From the NCBI GenBank assembly GCA_934045905.1, contig OW203773.1, forward strand, positions 14,557,246 to 14,621,245: a stretch of 64,000 bases of DNA. Reading direction: 5' to 3'. Position 1 is the first letter of the stretch. The number at the start of each line of letters is the position of its first letter. The position numbers and the translations under genes are program-made. The notes under the pieces are model-generated. The model was not told where the DNA came from and made no database searches. It worked only from the letters and a program-made list of their open reading frames with translations. Below, piece after piece: positions 1 through 13,600 of the stretch. The stretch is from Leuctra nigra (Eukaryota > Arthropoda > Insecta > Plecoptera > Leuctridae).

Positions 1-28
1 GCATCGTGCCTTGTTGAGAAGGAGACGG

Positions 29-345
29 TTATTCAACAAAACCGCTCAAAACTATGAAATTTCCGATACGATTGGAGACCAAACCCGCCAACCAATTGAT
101 CTCAAAGTTTCCAAGTGTGTTTAAGGAATAACACACGGTTGTATTTATTTTTTAAATAAAATTGTATGGACCAGCGAGACAAGAAAATATCCATTGTTTA
201 ACCACAAATTAACTAATTATTACTTATTAACTAAGCAATCAATTAAAATGTACTCAGGGATAACCTAAGTTTGTCTTTTATCTATAATCATTGTAAAATA
301 TTCTGATCATTTCGTATACCCATTTGGTCTCCAATCGTATCCAAA
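29..345. repeat. Palindromic repeat, family G, copy 1
   Basis: An arm reading GATACGATTGGAGACC (about 72-87) is answered by its inverted form GGTCTCCAATCGTATC (about 328-343). Inner arms carry the motif AAGTTTGTCTTTTATCTA. The same family recurs at 36936-37212 and, cut by the window end, at 63890-64000. It has no coding capacity and behaves like a fold-back MITE of about 300 bp. Superfamily unknown. Confidence 0.7.
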
Positions 346-441
346 AAGTGTTTATAAAAAGTAGAAAAATCACTCGCGTTTGCACTACCTTAAATATTAA
401 TCATGGAAATTAATTGGAATTTTATGAATAATTGTACTAAC

Positions 442-3319
<2,878 letters not shown>

Positions 3320-4435
3320 CTGTCAAACTGAATAGGGACCCGTCAGTAACTACACGAAACAATTGTCAACATAACTATTCTAAAAATTTAAAATATTCAC
3401 AGAATGATTTCGCTATTTCAATAAAAGTGAACTTGGATATTGTAAGGAGAACTAAGCACAATGTAATTCCCCTCAATGTATTGTCAACCTTTGAGAAATT
3501 GAGATGGAAAGCAGTGCGATGATTCACATTTTAACTATAAGCAAATAGGAATACAAAGTTATTCTATTTCTGGCCACCACTCCCTATGATAATGGGTCAT
3601 TTGTAAATACAGAGTTATTGGAACGAATATAAATGTGATTTTTATTATGTTTATAACAAAGATACCCGTCTCGCCTCAACGAACAATGTAGTTGAAAAGT
3701 TAACATGTGACGAATAAAACACGTAAGTAACAATACGCGGAATAAAATAACAATGCAAATACTTCGAGCTCTGTGATCACAATCATATAAAATACAAATG
3801 CAATGCCTTCCTTGTTATTACGTAATAAAAGTTCACACAATACATCTATTATGCTGTGTCAAGCATAGACAACTAATAGAAACCCTTTTATAAATAATTA
3901 TGTTAATATTTAAACTTGCACATTTTTCAATATGTGGTGTGGCCAATGTGACAGAGCTCTGTGATCACTTTCAAATTGACTACAACGAACCTAAAACGGA
4001 ACCGGAACCGAACCATTATAATCTATTAATTCTAAAAGATATTTAAGGTTTCTTCTTAAATAAAAATAAATAAAAATTAACACTTGTATATTATAAGGTA
4101 ATATTCGCAAAGTTATATATGTTTTATTTTTGATAAAATTTCTCATTAGTATTTTTGGTGGACATTTTTAATTCTTGATAATCGTTCATTTTCAAAAGAC
4201 GCTATAAGAGTTTTCAATTTTTGAGTCTGACTAGGTAGGTACTGCGATACAAAAAAAATTGTAAACTACTGCAAGTCAAACAAATGACTTATCACTCGAA
4301 TTCTGAATGATCACTCTAAACACAGAATTACATAACAAATAATTATATGATCGTGTCTACTAATTGGTCGAGACTATTTTAAATTACGGAATTGTAGCAT
4401 GGGGAAATACATTTGACGTACAAGTATTGAATTAC
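3320..4435. other. No gene recognised
   Basis: AT-rich sequence between the receptor-like exon and the first family B element. No splice-consistent exon, RNA gene or clear repeat boundary was seen. Upstream exons or the promoter of the receptor-like gene could lie here. Confidence 0.5.
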
Positions 4436-4815
4436 CCCATAAAAAACACTCCTTGTAAAAATACCAGCCAAGTCTCTTCAACTATAAAAAATAAAAGAAA
4501 TCTAAAAAATTCTGCACTGAAAAGTAGAGATATCAAAAAATGGGCCAAGTCAAAACATGATTTTAAAAACCGAAATATACTTGGCGCATCGTGTATAAAT
4601 AATTGCCAAAAGTCAAATGTACCTTAATCTATATAATATACCTAAATCCCCTAAAAAAACGACGCGCCAAGTATATTTCGGTTTTTAAAATCATGTTTTG
4701 ACTTGGCCCATTTTTTGATATCACTACTTTTCAGTGCAGAATTTTTTAGATTTATTTTATTTTTTTATAGTTGAAGAGACTTGGCTGGTATTTAAACACG
4801 GAGTGTTTTTTATGG
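4436..4815. repeat. Family B 5' hairpin, copy 1
   Basis: Arms of about 165-190 bp. CCATAAAAAACACTCC opens the left arm, and CTTGGCGC sits near the apex of both arms. Both arms carry the copy-specific strings CATGATTTTAAAAACCG and AAAAATGGGCC, which other copies lack. Confidence 0.9.
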
Positions 4816-5171
4816 AGATATCACTTATTTTTTTAGATTATTCCCACACTTGGAACACAAATCGGAGCAACAATGACCCATTCCTTTAAACAAATAAGCC
4901 ATTTCCGATTTGGATACAAAGAAAAGTTCCGTTTGGTACTAAATAATGCCTAAAATAATATTCCGTGAAGAAAAGCACAAGCTTCGTTCTAATCGGTCCA
5001 TCCGTTTTCAAGATATGGCATCTTTTCCGGTTTAGAAAATGGCGGCTGAAATCACTGCAACTGATAAAAATCTCATAAAAAAATCTCATAAAAATCTCAT
5101 AAAAATGATACTTCATTTTTATGACGTCATTTCCGGTTTCGGTAATAATATATTTCTTTTTTGACTATTGA

Positions 5172-6968
5172 TTGAGCGAGCGAAGCGAGCGACTCCATTT
5201 GGCTCTTTTAGCACGGACCTCTGTTTTTTTTTTTGTTTTTTTTTTTGTTTTTGTTTTTGTATGCTAAAGGAAGCAATAGAAGTCGCACCGTTTCACCGAT
5301 CGACCTGAAATTTTGCACACATGTAAAGACAACCTTCTCTGTTTGCAGACCCAATTTTTTTTTGAAATCCATCCATTGGTTCATTGTTAAAATAAGTATC
5401 TCCTGATAGCCTAAAAAATGAAAATGGTCTTCGAGAAATGTGATGAAACTCATATTTAGCATGGTCAGTAAGACCAACAATGTCACTTATTTTACAAATT
5501 TTCAGCCGAATCTGTCAAGAAAGTATGCACTTATTGACATTTTTAATAGCTGTCAGAAATGAAACATTGAAAATGAATGTCTTTCCAATGCAACTGAATC
5601 TGATTTGCTTTAGGTACAAGAGTGTTTTGATGGTATGTACACTTTTTTAGTGAAAAGCAGATATTTTTATGTTTATTGAGTTGATCAAATTTGAATAATT
5701 CAATTTGGATCATAGTTTCCAACAAATCATTTCGAGTTTTTAAGGACCTTGATTGTCTTTTCGTCAATTCGTAGTTCTGATGGCCGTGCCTCCCGTGTTT
5801 CTACTTGGCTGATTTTGCATCCAGGAGGGATTAGAAACATAAGCTCACATTTCAATAATATCATTGAGTGGCGTTTGTTCTCTTCTAGCGTTCACACGTC
5901 ATTCCAAATCTCTACTGCATTTTGCTTCTTTTCGTTGATAATTTTGGCAATTTGGTGTACTTTGTGAAGGTATTAGTAAAATTGAATCGCTTTTAAAGCA
6001 TAGATATTAGGTATCTACAGTTTTTGTCCAGGGGATTGATTATTTCAAATTATTTTCTTCTTGGAAACGTTGGATTCATTCCGTTTCTAAACTAGGTAGT
6101 TACTATTTTACCTGATCCGTTTTTTTGTGTGGAACTTTGATTCCTTTCGCTTATTAGTTGAAAGGTGTTTACTTTATTTTCATATTTGCGAAGTTTTGTT
6201 CAAGATTCATTTCGTAACATTACGACATTGAATACATTACGTCTTTGAGCACACATTTCGTGCATTTCAAACATTGATCACACAAATATTATTGTACTTT
6301 AATTAGGTAGGTACTCTACTTCTTACTTTTTCATTACCTATCTTATCCCTATTTAAACATGCCGAAAAATGGAAAGACTTCTGCTAGAATGAAAGCCATA
6401 AAGGCGAAAAAGCGTCTGCGTGAAATTGAAGATCAAGAAACTGACGAAGCTAAATCTAAAAGGTTGAAACAAAATGTCGTTAATAATAAAGCATCAAGGA
6501 GCAAAGAGACCCCCGACCAGACTGCTGCAAGGAGATACTCAAACAATCAACGCAATACCAGCTCTCGTGCAGCGGGTATTGCCGATTGACCGACCAACTA
6601 AAAACTTCGCATGGTAATTGGTAGCCACATTTAAGGTATTTTTGCCAATTTTCAGTCTAATTTGTAGTTATTTTCAAAAGTTTATCATATCATATGAGTG
6701 GTCCCAGGTATATTGTTTGAAGAATATCATGTGATTTTTGAAACTTAACAATGAACCGTTCAATCAAAGGTTTAATCGATCAACTTAAAACTTAGCAAGG
6801 TTATTGGGACCAATATTTTTGGAAATTTTGGAGATATTTATACAAGTCTGTGACGAAATTCAAGAATTATTGGCTTTTAATGACATTTTCGATAGACATA
6901 ATTTCGGTTCGAGGTGTTGCGTGTATCCGTGCTCGCTCATCAACGCGTTACTCAGAGCGTTTTCCTAG
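5172..6968 (+). mobile_element. Helitron-like family A, copy A2, 1797 bp, exact ends known
   Basis: It begins TTGAGCGAGCGAAGCGAGCG and ends with the hairpin region CGCTCATCAACGCGTTACTC...GAGCG followed by TTTTCCTAG. It lies between A5171 and T6969, and the interrupted host (family B) shows the empty-site sequence, with no target duplication. These are the hallmarks of Helitrons: A/T target, 3' CTAG and a subterminal hairpin. Unlike shorter copies it retains the start of an ORF (6359-6589), so it looks like an internal deletion derivative of an autonomous element. Confidence 0.8.
6359..6589 (+). CDS. N-terminal remnant of a putative Helitron-encoded protein
   Basis: A 76-codon ORF starts MPKNGKTSARMKAIKAKKRL and is very rich in Lys, Arg, Gln and Asn, with ETPDQTAARRYSNNQRNTSS near its end. 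It stops exactly where the sequence changes to the 3' non-coding end shared by all family A copies. It sits inside element A2 behind a leader of about 600 bp that other copies lack. Basic leaders of this kind precede Rep/helicase proteins in some arthropod Helitrons, but no Rep HUH motif or helicase motif is present here. The Helitron link is inferred from position rather than from a domain. Confidence 0.4.
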   Translation: MPKNGKTSARMKAIKAKKRLREIEDQETDEAKSKRLKQNVVNNKASRSKETPDQTAARRYSNNQRNTSSRAAGIAD

Positions 6969-7484
6969 TATTTCATAAAGATGACCGTCTGAATCGATTG
7001 GCGCAAATTTCGTTCCGATCTGTCCAGCCGTTTTTGAGGTATGACGTCACTTCCGGTTTCAAAATGGCGGCACAAAAAATTCATAAGGGCAAGGTATCTT
7101 TATGCAGATAACCTGGATACGTGGTGAAAATTTCAGATCAATCGGCCCAGCCGTTTAGGCTGTGGCGGAGACCGCGGAATTTATTGGAAGATGATTAATC
7201 CATAGACATCAGAATCAGATGGAAGCCGTACAATTTCACGATATTCACTGCCCTCTAGCTCGCGAAAGGCGGACTTATTGCTCCCAAATTTGGTATATGT
7301 TGTGGGGTGGGCCATACCTCGAAAATAAGATATTTCGCAACAATGTGAGATTTCCCAATTTTGAGATCCAGTAGGCCGAAAATGCCACTTTGATGCTTAC
7401 AGTAAAAGTGGGTTGCTCCAGCCTTTTTAGATGAGAGTGTGCGCGCCGTACGACTTGGCTGGCGTGGAGCGACTACTCCACTAG

Positions 7485-8365
7485 ATACCAGGGCAGTGTA
7501 TTATCATTGTACCAAATATTTAACGGAATTTTCTCTAAAAATGTTTATTTAAAAAATCCAACGCTTCATCTGGATCTCACTACACTTCCTCTGGTAATAT
7601 TCTTTTAAAATCGATCTGAAAGAAGAGAACTTATGAACGTCCATTGTATGTTTAAAGATCTAAAAATCGTAGCAAAGAATATGCATTTCATGGAAAATAT
7701 TTATACATTATCACCACCTTGGAAAACTGAAGTTAGCTGGAAACCTGTTGCATCTTCTTAAATATGAGATTATGAATTGTTAAGAATGTTGATATCCAAA
7801 AAAATCATTAACTCATCTCACGCTTTTTCCATGACATTTGAAATGAAATGATACCTACACTTTATTCAATTATACATAGTATTCACAAGATAATGACAAG
7901 ATATGCCTATATTTATATGGTTTATATTGTTCAGTGTGACTACTATCTTAAATAGATAATATGTGTTAGTTGTTTTAATAGGTTACATGGTAGATCAACA
8001 ATGACCAATGTGTTCATGATAATGTTGAATGTCGCCTTTTTGTATGATATGTGCAAATAAAGATAAATTGTAATTGAAATAAATACAATGTATACAGTGT
8101 TGTACAATGTTTCAATAAGAATACTTAAATTATATCATGCTTATGCTAAGCCTTATTGATAAAATATGTATTGATTGAGTAAGGTCACATACCAATTAGG
8201 AATGCTTTTAACAAAGTTTGATAATCACAGGTTGACATGTTAGAAAGTATACGGCTAGAATTTGCATTTTTGTATAATAGACTAGGTGGAAGATAATAGT
8301 CTAAGTGAAAGTTGTTCTTTGTTCTTGTATCATGACTATGAATATTACTAGGATATTAGGTACTC
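7485..8365. other. No gene recognised
   Basis: AT-rich sequence between family B copy B1 and the family A tandem. No exon, RNA or terminal repeat could be supported. Confidence 0.5.
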
Positions 8366-9131
8366 GGTGTAACGCGTTGATGAGTGTTGCAGACCGTTTT
8401 TTTAATCCACTGATTGGTTCAAATTTAAAAAAAAAAAAATTTCAAGATCAATTTGAAATTTTGACAAGACTTTACGACTAACATTGTCCCCAATCTTATA
8501 AATTTTCAGCCATATCCTCGCATGGGTTAAAATTTGAAACCATATTTCCTGTGATTTTTGACATTTAAACTAGAACCGGTTAATTGATCAACTTCAAACT
8601 TTGCATGGTCATTGGGACCAAAATTATCTGTATTTTTTTTAAACAATTTTCAGCCTAAACAGTGTTTAAATCCAAAGGTTATTGACAGTTTATGGACATT
8701 TTGCGTGTTGGCTGTCAAATTTCTCGAATTTCATATTTCACGGCAACATGACTCGACAGTCCAAGGTAGATAGAGTAGAAACTTTCAGATATGAAACTGA
8801 TTATGACCGTTCAACAGATCGTTCTAATATTGTGTGAACACACTTATAGGTATACATGCTAAAATATCATATGAGTGGTCCCAGGTATATTTTTTGAACG
8901 AGAATCTGTGATTTTTGAAAATTAACAAGGAACCGTTTGATCAATCGACTAAAAACTGTATTATTTATTTTTGACATTTTTTAAGAATTTTTTGAGATTT
9001 TCATACAAGTCTGTGACGAAATTTAAGAATTATTGGCTTTTAAGGACATTTTCGATAGACAGAATTTCGGTTCGAGGTGTTGCGCGTATCCGTGCTCGCT
9101 CATCAACGCGTTACACAGAGCGTTTTTCTAG
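8366..9131 (+). mobile_element. Helitron-like family A, copy A3, with an inverted tip at its left edge
   Basis: The left edge carries GTAACGCGTTGATGAG, the reverse complement of the family 3' hairpin, joined directly to plus-strand interior sequence (CAGACCG...ATTGGTTC). The right end is the usual CTCATCAACGCGTTACACAG + GAGCGTTTTTCTAG. The copy is 5' truncated. A further copy starts 28 bp downstream. Confidence 0.65.
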
Positions 9132-9159
9132 AATTTCATATAAACCTAATACCTAATAA

Positions 9160-10459
9160 TTGATCGAGCGACTCCTTTTGGCTACTTGGCACGGACCTAT
9201 ATTTTTTTCTGTTACTGACGACAGTCTCAGTTTTTCTTTAAGGCGATTCGACCAAAAAAAAAATCAATATTAATTTTCTTCATATTTCGTAAGAGGGAGC
9301 TGGTAACATATGATTTCAAGTGACATTAGTCGTTTTTGGACGCCACAAAAAATCCAGGAAGTTTTCAAAAGTGTAAAATGCACGTTACTCTAGTCCAGTC
9401 ATAGACAAAATCGTTTATCTGAATGACACGAAACTTGCAGAGAATATTCATTAAATATCTAGTTATGGGCTGACGGCCCCCTTTTTCTAATTTTTTGTTT
9501 CAATTTTTACAAAAAATATATACAACGTACCGGATTTTAGAGTAAAATATTACTGATAGTAGAAGCTACAGTCAAAGTAGGAATGAAGTTATCGAAATTT
9601 GGGGGCTGTCATGACATCCGCCCATTCTTTGTGAACAAAATGAGCCCTCGTGGAAGTCTGTAGTGTGAATGGTAGGGCTTGTAACGTGGCGATAGTAAAT
9701 ATGTTTATTTTCAAAAATAAAAAAGTCAACATTTTATGGTTCAACAATAATGTGTCAAAAAAGATACAGTGAGTTGTAGAATCACTTACTAAATGAGAAA
9801 AAAACCCTCCCGACTCTTTAAGTGCAATTGTTTCGCCAATAACGTGATTTATTTTTTAGTCACGTGGTATCGCTCAAATCGCGTTAATCGAGCTATAATT
9901 TTACACACATCTACGGACCATCTCTGGGCGATTCAGACCCTTTTTTTAAATTTAAATCCGTTGATTAGTCGAAAATTAAAACAAAATATCTTCCGATCGG
10001 TAGATCCGATCAATTTGAAATTTTGTCAAGTCATTGCAGTATACCAACATTGTTTCCAATCTTAAAAAGTTTAGCCAAATCCTCTAATTGTCATGTGTCT
10101 AATTGTCTTATTGTTTTATGTGATTTTTGAAATGTAAACTACTTACAACCGTTTCACCAATCAACTGAAACTTTGCATTCATTGGGATCAACATTTAAGG
10201 TAAGTATTTTTATTAATTTTCAGACCAATCTGTAGATTTTTTCAAAAGTTTTTGTCCTTTTAAGGACACATTTTATTCTATAATCTAGAAATATTTGCAA
10301 ATGTATGCCAACAATTTCAATTATTTTATCATTGCTGTGTTGATGCTTCCGTTCCCAGGCCTGTAGATTGTAGAACATAGACTTACAAACGCATACTTAA
10401 AAATTCGCATGCGATACGAAGGCTCGCTCATCAACGCGTTACACAGAGCGTTTTAATAG
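9160..10459 (+). mobile_element. Helitron-like family A, copy A4
   Basis: Starts TTGATCGAGCGACTCC after an A and ends CTCATCAACGCGTTACACAG + GAGCGTTTTAATAG before a T. It is about 1.3 kb, longer than the 659-bp copy A5, because of extra sequence at roughly 9240-9780. It lies 210 bp beyond the stop codon of the CRAL-TRIO gene. Confidence 0.7.
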
Positions 10460-10668
10460 TTTATAATTAACATGTATATCATAATTAATAATTATAATGC
10501 ACCACCACCATAAGTAAAATACTTTAAAAAAAATTTAGTGGCGATATTATGCTCTGTTGTGAAATTGAGTTTTAAGCATCAACGAAACAAATTATAATAT
10601 AGAACATCGAGATTTCCCCATTTCCCTTCTGTGCAGGCTCACAGTAACTCCTCAGGTACTTGAGAATA

Positions 10669-13600
10669 TTAGTCTACTGTGAGGTTTCTGAAAGTCCCCA
10701 CTGTGCCGAAGAGCGTGTCGGTGTCGACTGATTCTTCCAGTCTCTTGGACTCATCGACTTTCTCCACAAGTTCCCGCTGCACGAACCAGTCACGATTTCT
10801 TTCGACCTCTCTCCTCCATGCGTCTGGAATAGAACAACAATGCTGTGAAATAAGTTTGAAGTAAAAATTTCATTGATTTAGGAAGTAGGTAATTTACACT
10901 CAATATCATTGGGTCAAATACTTACAATTACTAAAATGTTATTTCTTCCTTGTGTCGTACTTCATACATTTACAATTTAGGCAAAAAAAATATGAATAAA
11001 AACATGCTTATTGTATTTTTTATAAATTCCAAGCTCCAACTAACCAAAACTCCAACCAAAACCGGGCTTCCTTTTTCATGATCAATAAAATAATAACTTA
11101 TCTACTAGTGTTAGATGACATGTTAGCATAGACTTCATCAGATTATGCCATCAAATTTTTTTACCCAATCCATGTCGTTCGAATACTGTTATATCTTTGT
11201 TGAGTGGACATACGTGTACGCTCAATCTTTTGGACTTAAAACCTGAGTATAAGTCAATAAACTACTTTATACTCCATATACTTTATACTTAATACTTTAT
11301 ATTTTATACTGACTTTATTATAATACCCGAGTATTAAAATCTTTTGTGAATCTAGCACTAGATTCTCGTGTCATTTCACTACCTTTCCCTACAGTCTGGT
11401 AAAATACTGTTACACGACTATAGTTCGTCCAATTAAGATACAAATTTGATACTAATTGGCCATTCCTATAATCAAGTGTAGCTAATAGTGGTTTGATTTT
11501 ATTTCAGAGCCACCCAACGAAAGAGATTCGGATCCGTAGTGCAGAGAATACGTAATGTGCACCTACCTGCCAGTTCTTTATACGTCTTCAGCTTTCCGCC
11601 GTAGTCACATGGAAGAAGCTCTGGGTCGACGTGTTCGTGAAAGGACGCCAAGGTAGCGTGGACGTGTAGTCTTGACGTGAGCTTGTTCTTCAAAACTGAT
11701 TTCAATATCGACATGAACATGTTGATGGCTGGTGGCGGATTGATGAAATGCATTGCTTTCACAGAGGCTTTGTATCCACTCTGAAACAATGTGTTCATAA
11801 TATGTTGACACTCTCTCACTCTACCAAGGAGGCTTAAACTGACAATGTATGTACAACAGTGGCGGCTATTACAGTGTGCAAGGTGTGACAATTGCACACC
11901 TGATCATCCAAGAAAATTTTTTAAAAGTGCTCCCTAATCCAGGAAGTAGGAAGTTAAATATTTTGTCTAATCATTTTGCTCTCCAAAAGACGTAAAAATG
12001 CATCAATTTCAAACTAAAGATACAAAAAAATCCGGGGTTATGCGCCCCGGCCCCGCATCTGCTGGGGGCTCTCCTCTTAGAGTACTTTCTTCTACGTCCT
12101 TCTATGTAATTGAACACCTGTTGTAAAGCCAAATAGCCCATACAATTACGTTCGTTGTATGTACAAGATATTTTTTTTAGTTACGTTTCTTGTTGAAAAT
12201 CTAATATAAGTAGGTATAGGTATAACAATGTTATATGTTTCTTACCATCATGCAGGTATCAAATTTTTTTATTTCAGCCAGAGTAAGTTGTGAGACGTGA
12301 GTAAATGTTAAATATTCGCAATCCAGTATTTCAATTTCTTCAGAGTGTATTTTCTGAAACAATGTATAGATGAGTGGACAGAAAATAAGTGGACAAAGTG
12401 GTGGTCCTAAACCCATATGAGGAGTTTCTATATAAACGCAGCTTGTCAAATAATACAAGGCAACAAGTTTTAAAATATAATTCGAATTTAATTTCAACTG
12501 TTATGAATATAATTGCACAGGGAGTAATGATGTAGCCCCATAAAAACACTCCGGGTTGATTTTTGCATCGATATGTGATTCAAGTTGTATGAATCCCATA
12601 AAAAAACCCTCCGTGTAAAAATACCAGCCAAGTCTCTTCAACTATAAAAAATAGAAGAAATCTAAAACTTAATAATAATAATAGCGACTCGAGCTTTTTA
12701 CGACTGTCGTCGTCTCCCGCTTCCTTGCCGCCAAGCATCTCGGTCCTGCCAGTCGACGTCCTGCATTTGTCTGCCATGCATGGCCTCTTCAATCCCCTTC
12801 AACCATGACGTCGCTGGTCTTCCCCTTCTTCTCCTTTCTGCGGGGTCCATTCGAAAACTCTCCTTGGCCACCTCTCTTCACCCATTCTTCGCATATGGCC
12901 GTACCAAGATAACTGTCTTTCCTCCACTCTGTCCACTATTGAGTCCTGTACGTCCATTCTTCTCCTAATTTCTACATTGGGAACGTGTTCAAGACGAGAC
13001 ACTCTACAACTGCGCCTTAGAAAATCCATCTCCAGAGCTTAAATATGCCCTTATTACGGTTGCTCAAGTCCCAACTCTCCGCTCCATAAGTAGCTATAGG
13101 CTCCACAATAGTTCTATAAATATTTTTCTTTGTATTTCTCGTGATCTCATCACTCCACCAAATGGAATTCAGTTTTTGTATAGCAGATCTTCCTTTCCCA
13201 ATCCTACTTTTTATGTCCAGATTACTATTTCCTTCCTTACTAATAGTCACTCCTACTAATAGAAATAGATCACTAATAATACTAATAATACTAATACTAA
13301 TAGATATATCACTATACTATCCTACTAATCCTACTAATAGAATAATAATCCTTCTACTAATAGATCCTACTAATAGATCACTAGAGGAGTGATCTAAAAC
13401 TTCAGCACCGAAAAGTAGTGATATCAAAAAATGGGCCAAGTCAAAACTTAATTTTATAAACCCAAATATACTTGGCGCATCGTGTACCTAAATATATAAA
13501 TATATAAATCAAATGTACCTAAATATATATAATATACCTAAATGGCCTTTAACACGATGCGCCAAGTACATTTTGGTTTTTAAAATTAAGTTTTGACTAA

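Larger units (their letters stand above)
4436..7484 (+). mobile_element. Family B element (copy B1), split by a nested family A Helitron
   Basis: The 5' end is a long hairpin (4436-4815). The body holds CCGGTTT/ATGGCGGC/TGACGTCA modules (about 4985-5150 and 6969-7090). The conserved 3' part (7240-7484) ends in a short palindrome, GGAGCGACTACTCC, followed by CTAG. The stretch 5172-6968 is a later family A insertion: the flanks ...GACTATTGA and TATTTCATAAAGATGACCG rejoin to match the uninterrupted copy B3 at about 61240-61275. No coding sequence belongs to B. The superfamily is unknown. Confidence 0.8.

Noticed and set aside
4364..4627. 87-codon plus-strand frame
   Set aside because: It lies within the family B hairpin arm. 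Its Lys/Asn-rich content reflects AT-rich repeat sequence, not a gene.
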